This document shows positions 43,850-53,031 of a stretch of 64,000 nt of DNA, one piece after another. The stretch is from Seohaeicola saemankumensis. Its GTDB lineage: Bacteria; Pseudomonadota; Alphaproteobacteria; Rhodobacterales; Rhodobacteraceae. A program made the position numbers and the translations under genes. Position 1 is the stretch's first letter, and every line of letters starts with the position of its first letter. The notes below the pieces were generated by a model. It was given only the letters and a program-made list of their open reading frames with translations, made no database searches and was not told the origin of the DNA. Location: NCBI RefSeq assembly GCF_020171285.1, contig NZ_JAIUZI010000002.1, positions 248,001-312,000 on the forward strand, given 5' to 3'.

Positions 43850-44857
43850 CTAACCGCCCGTGTGGCTCATGTGGCGCGACATCCGACCGTCGACCGTCTG
43901 CCGGGAATAGTCGAAATCATGGCCCTTGGGCTTGTGTTCGATCGCGGCGCGAATGGCCTCTTCCAGCGGTACCTCGGAGGTCGGGTGCGCCCGCAACGGC
44001 GCGCGCAGGTCGGCCATGTCTTCCTGGCCCAGGCACATGTAGAGCTCGCCGGTGCAGGTCAGCCGCACGCGATTGCAGCTTTCGCAGAAATTATGCGTCA
44101 GCGGGGTGATAAAGCCGATCTTCTGCCCGGTTTCCTCAAGCCGCACATAGCGCGCAGGCCCGCCGGACCGTTCGGCCAGATCGGTCACCGTGTAGTGGTT
44201 TTCGTATTCGGCGCGCACGTCCTTGAGCGACCAGTATTGATCCAGCCGGTCCTCGTTGCCGATGTCACCCATCGGCATGACCTCGATCCAGGTCAGGTCC
44301 ATGTCGCGTTCGGCGCACCATTCGGTGATGCGGGGCAGTTCCGCCTCATTGAACCCCTTCAGCGCAACCGCGTTGATCTTGATACGCAGGCCGGCCTTTT
44401 GTGCCGCGTCGATCCCGCGAATGACCTGCGGCAGCCGGCCCCAGCGGGTGATGTCGGCAAACTTCTGATCATCCAGCGTATCGAGCGAAATGTTCACCCG
44501 CCGCACCCCGGCGTCAAACAGCTGATCTGCAAAACGCTCCAGCTGCGAGCCATTGGTGGTCAGCGTCAGTTCCTTGAGTGCGCCGCTGTCCAGATGCCGC
44601 GTCATCGACCGGAAAAAGGTCATGATATCCCGCCGCACCAGCGGTTCGCCTCCGGTGATCCGCAGCTTTTCCACCCCCAGCCGCACAAAGGTCGAACACA
44701 TACGGTCCAGCTCTTCGAGCGTGAGCAGCTCTTTCTTGGGCAGAAAGGTCATGTTTTCCGACATGCAGTAGACGCAGCGGAAATCACACCGGTCGGTGAC
44801 GGAGACGCGCAGGTAGGTGATGGCGCGTGCAAAGGGATCGATCAGCGGAGCAGTCAT
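43850..44857 (-). CDS. moaA: GTP 3',8-cyclase (molybdenum cofactor step 1)
   Basis: A 335-residue radical-SAM enzyme with two 4Fe-4S clusters. The SAM cluster is CDFRCVYC and the C-terminal cluster spans [16 protein letters not shown]. It converts GTP to 3',8-cH2GTP with MoaC. The start at 44857 ([19 protein letters not shown]) is chosen from family length; the frame stays open further upstream. The molybdenum hydroxylase at 13805-16511 is a possible customer. It leads the waaA/glycosyltransferase group. Confidence 0.95.
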   Translation of the reverse strand: MTAPLIDPFARAITYLRVSVTDRCDFRCVYCMSENMTFLPKKELLTLEELDRMCSTFVRLGVEKLRITGGEPLVRRDIMTFFRSMTRHLDSGALKELTLTTNGSQLERFADQLFDAGVRRVNISLDTLDDQKFADITRWGRLPQVIRGIDAAQKAGLRIKINAVALKGFNEAELPRITEWCAERDMDLTWIEVMPMGDIGNEDRLDQYWSLKDVRAEYENHYTVTDLAERSGGPARYVRLEETGQKIGFITPLTHNFCESCNRVRLTCTGELYMCLGQEDMADLRAPLRAHPTSEVPLEEAIRAAIEHKPKGHDFDYSRQTVDGRMSRHMSHTGG

Positions 44858-44951
44858 GACCGCATAGGTAAAGCGCGGGTGGTCCTGCGGCAAGGGGAAA
44901 GCGGTGCATTGGCTCTGGCCCACGTCGTGACGCGCGGCTAAGCTCGGCGGC

Positions 44952-45395
44952 ATGAAAACTTTCTTGATCCTGACCTGTTGTCTGCTGGCCGGCTGTGGCG
45001 TGTTTCGCAAGGATCGCGCGACGGATGCGGTTGACGCCACACCGCTGATCGGAGCCTCGGCAGCGGAGGAGGACACGCCACCCGCAGAGGTCGTCGAAGC
45101 AGCTGCGGTGCCGGACGAGACGCCAGCCGCGCAGCCCGCCATCGGCGGCCCCCTGCGCACCATCGCCGGGTTGGGCGACCCCGGTCAGCCGGGCCTGTGG
45201 CTGCGCACGCCGCTGGTCACCAGCGAGGGCGCAGGCAAGGTGGTTCTGGCGGCCACCGGGGCTTCGGCGCAGGTCACCCTCATCCCGGCGGATGGGCCGG
45301 CAACCGGCGGCAGCCAGCTGTCGTTGCAGGGGTTTCAGGCGCTAGGGGCGCCCCTGACAGAGCTGATCGAACTGGATGTCTACCCCGGCGGCTGA
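44952..45395 (+). CDS. small lipoprotein of unknown function
   Basis: A 147-residue protein with a lipoprotein signal and lipobox L-A-G-C (Cys15; [20 protein letters not shown]). A Pro/Ala/Glu-rich linker to about residue 60 is followed by a small beta-rich domain ([46 protein letters not shown]). The gene is divergent from moaA and convergent with the AlkD-like gene. I do not recognise the domain. Membrane anchoring is supported by the lipobox only. Confidence 0.8.
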   Translation: MKTFLILTCCLLAGCGVFRKDRATDAVDATPLIGASAAEEDTPPAEVVEAAAVPDETPAAQPAIGGPLRTIAGLGDPGQPGLWLRTPLVTSEGAGKVVLAATGASAQVTLIPADGPATGGSQLSLQGFQALGAPLTELIELDVYPGG

Positions 45396-45401
45396 CGTGG
45401 T

Positions 45402-46079
45402 TCAGTCCGGCAGGTATTTCCCGGCTTCCTTGCGGGCAAAGGGCTTCATCGCCGCGCCGTGTTCCGCCAGAAACCCGCGCGTCCGGTCGGGGTCGTGTTT
45501 GGACAGATCCCGCAGCCACCAGGCGACGGCCTTTTGAATGAACCAGTCGTGGTCGGGTACATAGGTCGCCGCCCATCCCAGGATCCGGTCGCGCCGGTCC
45601 AGATCGGCGGGTTTGGGGTGGTTCTGCTTGGTCCACGGAAGGGTGGCGACCAAGGCCGCGCGCCGGGTCCACATGTGATCAGAGCGGGTCCAGGTCTCGA
45701 CTGTATCCAGCCGCGACGGCTCTGCCACCAGCCGTTTCTGCGCGGCCATGCAGGCGTGATCGGCCACCGCCCAGCTGTCGAAATCGGGTAGCCAGCCGCA
45801 GATCAGCTGCCAGACCGCGTCATCGGGGCGGATGCGCGCCTGTGTCAGCAGCTTGGCGGCGGCCAGCCGGGCCTCGAAAATGTCACTGCGCCACAGGCCG
45901 TCGGCCACCTGCACCCGTTCGTCGACACTCAACGTGCCCCGCCACTGTTTGGTCAGGTCGTTCAGCACCGGGTTGGGTATGCCCAGATGCACGCGCATGT
46001 TCTTGTGATAGGCCGCCGCGCCCGCGGCGCGCTCGGGGTCTGCCTGCGCCTGTAGCTCTTGCAGATAGGGGTCGTGCAT
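45402..46079 (-). CDS. DNA alkylation repair protein (AlkD-like)
   Basis: A 225-residue HEAT-like protein of the AlkD/DNA alkylation repair family. Visible parts are RVHLGIPNPVLNDLTKQWRG, WLPDFDSWAVADHAC, TRRAALVATLPW and the C-terminal FIQKAVAWWLRDLSKHDP. AlkD glycosylases remove bulky alkylated bases by stacking; the KAVAWWLRDLS segment with its tryptophans fits that group. The start at 46079 (MHDPYLQELQAQADPERAAG) is used. Single gene. Confidence 0.87.
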   Translation of the reverse strand: MHDPYLQELQAQADPERAAGAAAYHKNMRVHLGIPNPVLNDLTKQWRGTLSVDERVQVADGLWRSDIFEARLAAAKLLTQARIRPDDAVWQLICGWLPDFDSWAVADHACMAAQKRLVAEPSRLDTVETWTRSDHMWTRRAALVATLPWTKQNHPKPADLDRRDRILGWAATYVPDHDWFIQKAVAWWLRDLSKHDPDRTRGFLAEHGAAMKPFARKEAGKYLPD

Positions 46080-46235
46080 GGCGGGTCTCCGGATTCCTGG
46101 CGCAGCATAGGCGATGGGGTGCGCCGTTCAAGACACTGTTCTTTGCCGCCATTCGGCGCTAGAAGCCGGTGTGAATTACAGCGATCCGTCGGCCCACGCG
46201 GCATCGTCGGCGGCAACACCCAAGAGGCTGAAACC

Positions 46236-47081
46236 ATGAGCTATTACCTGACGAAACTGTTGCCCGGGCTCAAGGAATACGTGGCCTCGGCCGACCTGCG
46301 CTCTGACAGCGACAACGGCAGCTACCTGTTGTCGGTGCGCCGCGCCGTGGCCTCGTACCGGCATTTTGAGAATTTCAAGCGTGACAAGGCCTATAACAAG
46401 ATCCTCGAACACGTGTCCCGCGAAGACGGGCAGATCTATCTGGACGTGCTGAAATCCCGCGACGACGGCATTCTGGAGGCCGCCAGGCCGACACTGCTGC
46501 AAAGCGATGTCATCGGAAACCCCCGCAAATACGACTATGCCGGCGAAAGCCTGTCGCCCACCACCCTGCGCTATCTCAAGGTGGCCTCGGATTTGAAACG
46601 GCTGTTCGGGGGGCAAATCGGCAGCAAGATCGCCGAGATCGGCGGCGGTTATGGCGGACAGGCTCTGGTCTGTGACGACGTGTTCAAGACCGAGGAATAC
46701 CATATCTTTGATTTGCCGGATGTGACCCGGCTGGTGTCGCGGTATCTGGAATCCTTCCTGATGCACGGTTCATACGTGACCCACACGCTGAACGCCGCGC
46801 AGGTCGACAGCTATGACCTGATCATCAGCAACTACGCGTTTTCCGAGGTACCGAAGGCGGTCCAGTCTGCCTATGTCCGCAAGGTGCTGGCACAGTCAAA
46901 GCGCGGCTACCTGACGATGAATTCGGGCAAAAGCGACCATGCGGGTCGCGAAGGGGCCAAGCTGACGCTGGCAGAGTTGGAAAGCATGCTGCCGCCGTTC
47001 GAAATCTATGACGAACACCCGGTGACCGCGCCCCACAATTACATCATCGTCTGGGGGCACGAGCCGGGGGCGACGCTCTAG
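46236..47081 (+). CDS. putative sugar O-methyltransferase
   Basis: A 281-residue protein with an S-adenosylmethionine motif IAEIGGGYGGQALVCDDVF (about residues 130-148) and a following YHIFDLPDVTRLVSRYL. It matches the pattern of putative sugar O-methyltransferases found with surface polysaccharide genes. The start at 46236 (MSYYLTKLLPGLKEYV) is preferred over an upstream in-frame ATG. It is convergent with the PPOX-fold gene, the last 4 bases overlapping. The acceptor is unknown. Confidence 0.82.
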   Translation: MSYYLTKLLPGLKEYVASADLRSDSDNGSYLLSVRRAVASYRHFENFKRDKAYNKILEHVSREDGQIYLDVLKSRDDGILEAARPTLLQSDVIGNPRKYDYAGESLSPTTLRYLKVASDLKRLFGGQIGSKIAEIGGGYGGQALVCDDVFKTEEYHIFDLPDVTRLVSRYLESFLMHGSYVTHTLNAAQVDSYDLIISNYAFSEVPKAVQSAYVRKVLAQSKRGYLTMNSGKSDHAGREGAKLTLAELESMLPPFEIYDEHPVTAPHNYIIVWGHEPGATL

Positions 47082-47635
47082 CTGCCGGCTTCGGTGACCG
47101 GCACGCCTGTTGGTTTGCCGTCCAGCGTGCGGGTGTTCTTTTCCACCCAATAGGCGCGCAGATCGGCGTCGCTCCGGGCATCCACCCATTCCTGCATGGT
47201 GGGCCGCTCGCCCTTGTATTCCATGAACGGGACCGCATAGCCGCAGGACGTCTGGACCATGTCGATCGCCATGTCAAAGACCTGGCGGGCGCTGCGGTGG
47301 GGCGGGAACAGCGCCGACATCTCTGCCCAGTCGGCGTCGCCCTCGTGCACGGCGCGCGCCGTGCCATAGCAGCGCAGAATCATCGGCTGGTCGGTGAACG
47401 AACACCACATCAGCGTCATCCGCGCGTGCTCCAGCAGGTGACCGGCGGTCTCGTTGCCGCTGCCGGTGATGTTCAGCCAGGCGATCCGGTTCGGTCCCAG
47501 GATTCGCAGCGAATCCATGCCCTTGGGCGATACGTTGACACGCCCGTCAGGGGCGGCCGTGCCGCAAAAGAAGATGTGCTGCGCTTCGATGATCTTGGCG
47601 TGCGCCTTGTGGATGTGATCGAATTGCTTGGCCAT
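47078..47635 (-). CDS. pyridoxamine 5'-phosphate oxidase-fold flavoprotein
   Basis: A 185-residue protein with the PPOX split beta-barrel: IIEAQHIFFCGTAAPDGRVNVSPKGMDSL, IAWLNITGSGNETAGHLLEHARMTLMW and LRCYGTARAV. These proteins bind FMN or similar cofactors. The true PdxH pattern is not evident, so a general reductase or stress protein is likely. It sits 5 bases after glmS on the same strand, perhaps co-transcribed. Confidence 0.88.
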   Translation of the reverse strand: MAKQFDHIHKAHAKIIEAQHIFFCGTAAPDGRVNVSPKGMDSLRILGPNRIAWLNITGSGNETAGHLLEHARMTLMWCSFTDQPMILRCYGTARAVHEGDADWAEMSALFPPHRSARQVFDMAIDMVQTSCGYAVPFMEYKGERPTMQEWVDARSDADLRAYWVEKNTRTLDGKPTGVPVTEAGS

Positions 47636-47640
47636 CGTGG

Positions 47641-49464
47641 TTACTCCACCGTGACCGATTTCGCGAGGTTGCGCGGCTGGTCCACATCCGTGCCCTTGGC
47701 GACCGCCGTATGATAGGCCAGCAGCTGCGCCGGGATCGCATAGAGGATCGGGGTCAACAGCGGTGGCACATGCGGCATACGGATCGTCATCCAGACCCCG
47801 TCGTTGGCCTCGGCAATCCCCTCGTCATCCGAGATCAGCAGCACCTTGCCCTTGCGTGCCATCACCTCCTGCATGTTCGAAACGGTCTTGTCGAACAGCC
47901 CGTCGCGCGGGGCCATGACCACCACGGGCATCGTCTTGTCGATCAGCGCGATGGGGCCGTGTTTCAATTCGCCGGAAGCATAGGCTTCGGCGTGTATATA
48001 GCTGATTTCCTTCAGCTTTAATGCGCCTTCCAGGGCCAAGGGATACATCAGGCCACGGCCCAGGAACAGCACGTCGCGCGCCTCGCTCAGGCTTTGCGCG
48101 GCGCGCCGGATCGCGTCGTTCTGATCAAGTGCGGCATTCAGAACCGAGGGCAACCCGCGCAGCGCGGCAAAGTGATCTCCCAGCTCTTCGGGCGTCAGCG
48201 TGCCGCGATCCGCTGCGGCCTTGAGCGCCAGCATCAACAGCACGGTCAGCTGGCAGGTGAACGCCTTGGTCGAGGCGACGCCGACCTCGACACCGGCATG
48301 AATCGGCAGCGCCAGATCGCTTTCCCGCGCGATGGAGCTTTCGGGGACATTGACCACCGACACAATGGTGTCGGCCTTGCCCTCGCAGTACCGCAGTGCG
48401 GCGAGGGTATCGGCGGTTTCGCCCGACTGGCTGACAAACAGCGCCACGGTGCCGGTGGTAACGGGCGGTTCGCGATAGCGGAATTCAGAGGCGATATCGA
48501 CCTCGACCGGGATGCGCGCCAGCTGTTCGAACCAGTATTTTGCCGTCAGGCAGGCATAATAGGCGGTGCCACAGGCGACCATCGTCAGCCGCTCGACCCT
48601 GGCAAAATCCAGCCCCTTACCGGGCAGGGACACCGCGTCGTCACCTGCGGGCAGGTAGGCGCGCACCGCCTCGCCGATCACATTGGGTTGTTCCGCGATT
48701 TCCTTGGCCATGAAATGCTTGTGCCCGCCCTTGTCGACGCGGGTGGCGTCGATCTGGACGGTCTTGACCGCGCGATTGGCAAGCTCGCCGTTGGCATCGC
48801 GGATTTCCAGGCTGGTGCGGGTGACCACCGCGCGGTCACCTTCCTCCAGATAGGTGATCCGGTCGGTCAGCGGCGCCAGCGCAATGGCGTCCGACCCGAC
48901 GAACATCTCGCCGGTGCCGTGCCCGATCGCCAGCGGCGACCCCTTGCGCGCGGCCACGATCAGGTCCTCCTCGCCATCAAAGAGGAAGGCCAGCGCAAAG
49001 GCGCCGTCCAGCCGGTCCAGCGCCTGGAAGGCCGCCTCGACCGGCCCTGCGCCCTGGGCCATGAAGTGTTCGGTCAGCAGCGCGACGGTTTCGGTGTCGG
49101 TATCGGTCTGGAACTGTGCGCCCAGCTCTGCCAGTTCGGCGCGCAGGTCGCGGTAGTTTTCGATGATGCCGTTGTGAACCACGGCCACGCGCCCGGCCCG
49201 GTGCGGGTGGGCGTTGCGCACCGAGGGCGCACCATGCGTGGCCCAGCGGGTGTGGCCGATGCCGGACTTGCCCGGCAGCGGATCATGCACCAGCAGATCG
49301 GACAGGTTGACCAGCTTGCCCACCGCGCGGCGGCGGTCCAGCTGCCCGTTGTTGATCGTGGCGATCCCGGCGCTGTCGTAACCGCGATATTCCAGGCGTT
49401 TCAGCGCTTCAACGAGAATGGGCGCGGCTTCGTGATTGCCCAGAACCCCTACAATACCACACAT
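47641..49464 (-). CDS. glmS: glutamine-fructose-6-phosphate aminotransferase (isomerising)
   Basis: A 607-residue enzyme making glucosamine-6-phosphate for peptidoglycan and LPS. The nucleophile is Cys2 (MCGIVGVLG). The glutaminase domain includes GIGHTRWATHGAPS and VVHNGIIENYRDLR; the SIS isomerase domain has FVSQSGETADTLAALR and the ending PRNLAKSVTVE. Its start overlaps the glmU stop by one base (TAATG). No ribozyme is seen. A complete, normal-length gene. Confidence 0.97.
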   Translation of the reverse strand: MCGIVGVLGNHEAAPILVEALKRLEYRGYDSAGIATINNGQLDRRRAVGKLVNLSDLLVHDPLPGKSGIGHTRWATHGAPSVRNAHPHRAGRVAVVHNGIIENYRDLRAELAELGAQFQTDTDTETVALLTEHFMAQGAGPVEAAFQALDRLDGAFALAFLFDGEEDLIVAARKGSPLAIGHGTGEMFVGSDAIALAPLTDRITYLEEGDRAVVTRTSLEIRDANGELANRAVKTVQIDATRVDKGGHKHFMAKEIAEQPNVIGEAVRAYLPAGDDAVSLPGKGLDFARVERLTMVACGTAYYACLTAKYWFEQLARIPVEVDIASEFRYREPPVTTGTVALFVSQSGETADTLAALRYCEGKADTIVSVVNVPESSIARESDLALPIHAGVEVGVASTKAFTCQLTVLLMLALKAAADRGTLTPEELGDHFAALRGLPSVLNAALDQNDAIRRAAQSLSEARDVLFLGRGLMYPLALEGALKLKEISYIHAEAYASGELKHGPIALIDKTMPVVVMAPRDGLFDKTVSNMQEVMARKGKVLLISDDEGIAEANDGVWMTIRMPHVPPLLTPILYAIPAQLLAYHTAVAKGTDVDQPRNLAKSVTVE

Positions 49465-50819
49465 TATTTAGCACCTTTTTGGCGATTCGCTTTGCGCGCC
49501 TTTAGAAATTCGAACAATTTGACCGCGCGTCCGGGTTTGTTTTCCTGCCGGTTTCTGGCCACCGCCAGCGCCTCGTCCTCGACATCGCGGGTGATCACCG
49601 ATCCGGTGGCGGTCATCGCCCGGTCGCCGACGCGCACCGGGGCCACCAGCATGGTGTTCGACCCGATGAAAGCGTTGGCTCCGATCTCGGTCTGATGCTT
49701 CATTACCCCGTCATAGTTGCAGGTGATGGTGCCCGCGCCGATGTTGCTGTGCGCGCCGACATTGGCGTCCCCGATATAGCTCAGGTGGTTGACCTTGGCG
49801 CCCTCGGCCAGCACGGCGTTCTTGATCTCGACAAAGTTTCCGACCCGCGCGGCCTCGGCCAGTTCTGCGCCGGGGCGCAGGCGGGCATAGGGGCCGACAA
49901 CGGCGTCGCGGCTCACATGCGCACCTTCCAGGTGCGAAAACGCGCGGATCGTCGCGCCGGTCTCGACCGTGACACCGGGGCCAAAGACCACGTTCGGTTC
50001 GATCATCGCATCGCGTCCGATCATTGTGTCCCAGGCCAGAAAAACGGTGTCGGGCGCGGTCATCGTCACACCGAGATCCAGCAATTCGGCGCGTGCGCGG
50101 GCCTGAAACACGGCCTCGGCTGCGGCCAGGTCGGCGCGCGAGTTGACCCCCAGCGTCTGATCCTCGGTACAGGCGACGGCGGTCACGCGCAGTCCGGCGG
50201 TTCGCGCCAGCGTGACGACATCGGTCAGATAGTATTCGCCGGAGGCATTGTCGTTGCCGACCTGTGCAATCAGGTCAAACAGCCGCTCGGCGTCGCAGGC
50301 CAGCAATCCGCTGTTGCAAAAGGTGATCGCGCGCTGCGCCTCGGTCGCGTCCTTGTATTCAACGATCTCGTGCAACTGGTCGCCGTCCATCACCAGCCGG
50401 CCATAGCGGGCCGGATCAGCGGCCTCAAAGCCCAGGATCACCAGATCGTTTTCAGCGCGCGCCGCGATCATCCGGTCCAGCGTATCGGGCTGAACAAAGG
50501 GTGTGTCGCCGTAGAGCACGATCACATCGCCCGTGAACCCCCGCAGGGCGTCACGGGCCTGATCGACCGCATGGGCGGTGCCCAGCTGTTCGCTCTGCAT
50601 CACCACCTGGGCGGTCTCATCCACCTCGCGCGCGGCCGCTTCGACCTGGTCGGCGCCGTGGCCGGCCACGATCACCGTCCGCTCGGGGGACAAAACGGCA
50701 CCGGCACGCATGGCATGGGCCAGCATCGGCGCATGTGCAATCGGGTGCAGCACCTTGGGAAGATCGGAGTTCATCCGGGTGCCTTTGCCTGCGGCCAGGA
50801 TGACGAGGGCGGTGCTCAT
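49464..50819 (-). CDS. glmU: bifunctional GlmU (N-acetylglucosamine-1-P uridyltransferase / glucosamine-1-P acetyltransferase)
   Basis: A 451-residue enzyme supplying UDP-GlcNAc. The nucleotidyl domain has LAAGKGTRMNSDLPKVLHP and VLYGDTPFV. The left-handed beta-helix acetyltransferase half shows hexapeptides such as IGDANVGAHSNIGAGTI with NYDGVMKHQTEIGANAFIGSN. The start at 50819 (MSTALVILAAGKG) is chosen because the long upstream extension is not family-like. It is upstream of glmS with a one-base overlap, so both are made together. Confidence 0.97.
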   Translation of the reverse strand: MSTALVILAAGKGTRMNSDLPKVLHPIAHAPMLAHAMRAGAVLSPERTVIVAGHGADQVEAAAREVDETAQVVMQSEQLGTAHAVDQARDALRGFTGDVIVLYGDTPFVQPDTLDRMIAARAENDLVILGFEAADPARYGRLVMDGDQLHEIVEYKDATEAQRAITFCNSGLLACDAERLFDLIAQVGNDNASGEYYLTDVVTLARTAGLRVTAVACTEDQTLGVNSRADLAAAEAVFQARARAELLDLGVTMTAPDTVFLAWDTMIGRDAMIEPNVVFGPGVTVETGATIRAFSHLEGAHVSRDAVVGPYARLRPGAELAEAARVGNFVEIKNAVLAEGAKVNHLSYIGDANVGAHSNIGAGTITCNYDGVMKHQTEIGANAFIGSNTMLVAPVRVGDRAMTATGSVITRDVEDEALAVARNRQENKPGRAVKLFEFLKARKANRQKGAK

Positions 50820-50949
50820 ACTGATTTCTCTTTGTGTTTTTGGTTGCCCCGTTTTATCCGCTGCGGGCGGTGGCGCAAGCGAAAGACCGATCAAAGAAGG
50901 TTGCGGGCTGCAACACGCGTTAGCGGAAACATGCCGAAAGGGACGGAAC

Positions 50950-51612
50950 ATGCGGACTGTAATCTTTGATCTGGACGGCACGCTGGCCGATACCTCGGGC
51001 GATCTGATTGCGGCGGCGAATGCCTGTTTCCAGGCGATGGGATTGGGTGATGTGCTGGATCCGGCCACCGATCAGGGCATCGCGTTGCGCGGTGGCAAGA
51101 TGATGCTCACACGCGGATTGCAGCGGGTGGACCGGTTTGATGCCGCCACCGTCGAACGCTACTACCCGGTTTTGCTCGAGGCCTACGCCGGGGCCATCGA
51201 CGCGCATACGGTGCTTTATCCCGGCGCAATGGCTGCGGTCGAGGCGCTCAAGTCAGAGGGCTATGGGGTCGGCATCTGCACCAACAAGCCCGAGGCCCTG
51301 GCGGACCTGCTGCTGACCCGGCTCGGGGTGCGCGATGCCTTTGCTTCGATGGTGGGTGCGGATACGCTCCCGGTGCGCAAGCCGGACCCCGCGCCGTTGC
51401 GCGAGGCCGCGCGCCGGGCCGGTGGCGATCCGGCGCAGTGCGTGCTGATCGGCGATTCCGATACCGACCGGAACACGGCGCGCAATGCCGGGGTGCCATC
51501 CGTTCTGGTGACCTTTGGCCCGTCGGGGGCGGATATGGCGGCGCTCGAACCCGAGGCCCTGCTGCACCGGTTCGATGACCTGCCTGCGGTGGTGCGTGCG
51601 CTGATCGGGTAA
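50950..51612 (+). CDS. gph: phosphoglycolate phosphatase-like HAD hydrolase
   Basis: A 220-residue HAD phosphatase. The nucleophile motif is VIFDLDGTLADTSGDL, motif II is ICTNKPEALADLL, the Lys is in RKPDPAPLREA, and motif IV is LIGDSDTDRNTARNAGV. Gph removes phosphate from 2-phosphoglycolate, linking to glycolate metabolism. It is divergent from glmU with 130 bases between, an arrangement seen in related bacteria. Gph is the best call, but other HAD phosphatases are not excluded. Confidence 0.88.
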   Translation: MRTVIFDLDGTLADTSGDLIAAANACFQAMGLGDVLDPATDQGIALRGGKMMLTRGLQRVDRFDAATVERYYPVLLEAYAGAIDAHTVLYPGAMAAVEALKSEGYGVGICTNKPEALADLLLTRLGVRDAFASMVGADTLPVRKPDPAPLREAARRAGGDPAQCVLIGDSDTDRNTARNAGVPSVLVTFGPSGADMAALEPEALLHRFDDLPAVVRALIG

Positions 51613-51689
51613 CCGGCATTTGCGACCGGCCTTCCGGGCAACCGCGCGGCTGGCTTGACCGCCCGCTGCGCAGGCGGCACAACCACCCC

Positions 51690-52883
51690 ATGACAGAACG
51701 TTTCACAGGCAGTTTCACCCAGCAGGAACCGATCCCAGAAAGCGCGATCGACGCCGCGATGCAGGTTTTGCGTCACGGTCGGCTGCACCGCTACAACCTC
51801 GCCCCCGGAGAGCTGGGCGAGACCGCCCAGCTCGAACAGGAGTTCGCGGCTCTAACCGGGGCGAAATACTGCCTGGCGGTGGCCTCGGGCGGTTATGCGA
51901 TGGCCACCGCGCTGCGGACGGTCGGGGTCGCGCCGGGCGATGCGGTTCTGACCAATGCATTTACCCTGGCGCCGGTGCCGGGGGCGATTGCCTCGCTGGG
52001 CGCGCGGCCGGTCTATGTCGGCGTGACCGAGGCGCTGACCATCGATCTCGACGATCTGGCCGCAAAGGCGGGGCAGGCGGACGTGCTGCTGCTCAGCCAC
52101 ATGCGCGGGCACATATGCGACATGGACCGTCTGATGGCGATCTGCGATGCCGCTGGCGTGACGGTGATCGAGGATTGCGCCCATACGATGGGGGCAGGGT
52201 GGCGCGGCGTGCCCTCGGGGCGGCATGGGGCCATCGGCTGCTATTCCACCCAGACCTATAAACATGTGAACTCGGGCGAGGGCGGCCTGCTGATCACCGA
52301 TGATGCCGAACTGGCGGCGCGCGCGGTGATGCTGTCGGGGTCTTACATGCTCTATGAACGGCATCTGGCCGCGCCGGGACCCGAGGTGTTCGAGCGGGTC
52401 AAATACGAGACGCCCAACATTTCGGGGCGCATGGACAATCTGCGCGCGGCGATCCTGCGCCCGCAACTGGCCGTGCTGCCGGAACAGGTGGCGCGGTGGA
52501 ACGCCCGGTATGACGTCCTGCACGACGGGCTGCGCGATACGCCGGGGCTGACCGTGATCGAGCGGCCGGAGGACGAGACCTACGTTGGTTCATCGTTCCA
52601 GTTCCTGCTGGTCGACTGGTCCGAGCCGGCGGTCAGGTCGGTCCTGGACCGCTGCCAGGAACGGGGTGTCGAGTTGAAGTGGTTCGGCGCGGCCGAGCCG
52701 GCGGGGTTCACATCGCGGTATGACAGCTGGCGCTATGCCGACGCACCTGCAATGCCCGACACCGACCGGATTCTGGCCGGTCTCATAGACATGCGGGTAC
52801 CGCTGACCTTTTCGACCGAGGATTGCGCCCTGATCGCCCGGATCATCCGGGCCGAGGTGAGCGCGGTGTTCCAGGGCGGGTAA
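51690..52883 (+). CDS. DegT/DnrJ/EryC1/StrS-type aminotransferase
   Basis: A 397-residue PLP-dependent sugar-aminotransferase family protein. The pocket is in VASGGYAMATALRTVG, VIEDCAHTMGAGWRG, and the PLP lysine in STQTYKHVNSGEGGLL. These enzymes transaminate ketosugars for surface glycans or antibiotics. It starts 77 bases after gph and stands alone, with no nearby dehydratase or glycosyltransferase, so the substrate cannot be stated. Confidence 0.9.
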   Translation: MTERFTGSFTQQEPIPESAIDAAMQVLRHGRLHRYNLAPGELGETAQLEQEFAALTGAKYCLAVASGGYAMATALRTVGVAPGDAVLTNAFTLAPVPGAIASLGARPVYVGVTEALTIDLDDLAAKAGQADVLLLSHMRGHICDMDRLMAICDAAGVTVIEDCAHTMGAGWRGVPSGRHGAIGCYSTQTYKHVNSGEGGLLITDDAELAARAVMLSGSYMLYERHLAAPGPEVFERVKYETPNISGRMDNLRAAILRPQLAVLPEQVARWNARYDVLHDGLRDTPGLTVIERPEDETYVGSSFQFLLVDWSEPAVRSVLDRCQERGVELKWFGAAEPAGFTSRYDSWRYADAPAMPDTDRILAGLIDMRVPLTFSTEDCALIARIIRAEVSAVFQGG

Positions 52884-52927
52884 CGCGGCTGAGGCGGTGC
52901 GCTGCGGTTGGGTCATAATGGCTGCCG

Positions 52928-52951
52928 TATTGTTTCGCGCGCGAAACAATA
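52928..52951. terminator. 24-bp perfect palindrome between aminotransferase and RTX gene
   Basis: Half-site TATTGTTTCGCG repeats in inverted form without spacer. It lies between two convergent stops (52883 and 53032) and can act as a bidirectional terminator. A second GC stem GGGCCGC / GCGGCCC spans 52994-53022. Confidence 0.7.
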
Positions 52952-53031
52952 TCGAAATATTTCTGATAAAAATTAAGGGGTTGTTAGGGTTTTGGGCCGC
53001 GCCTGTTCGCTGGGTGCGGCCCGTAGCCCGG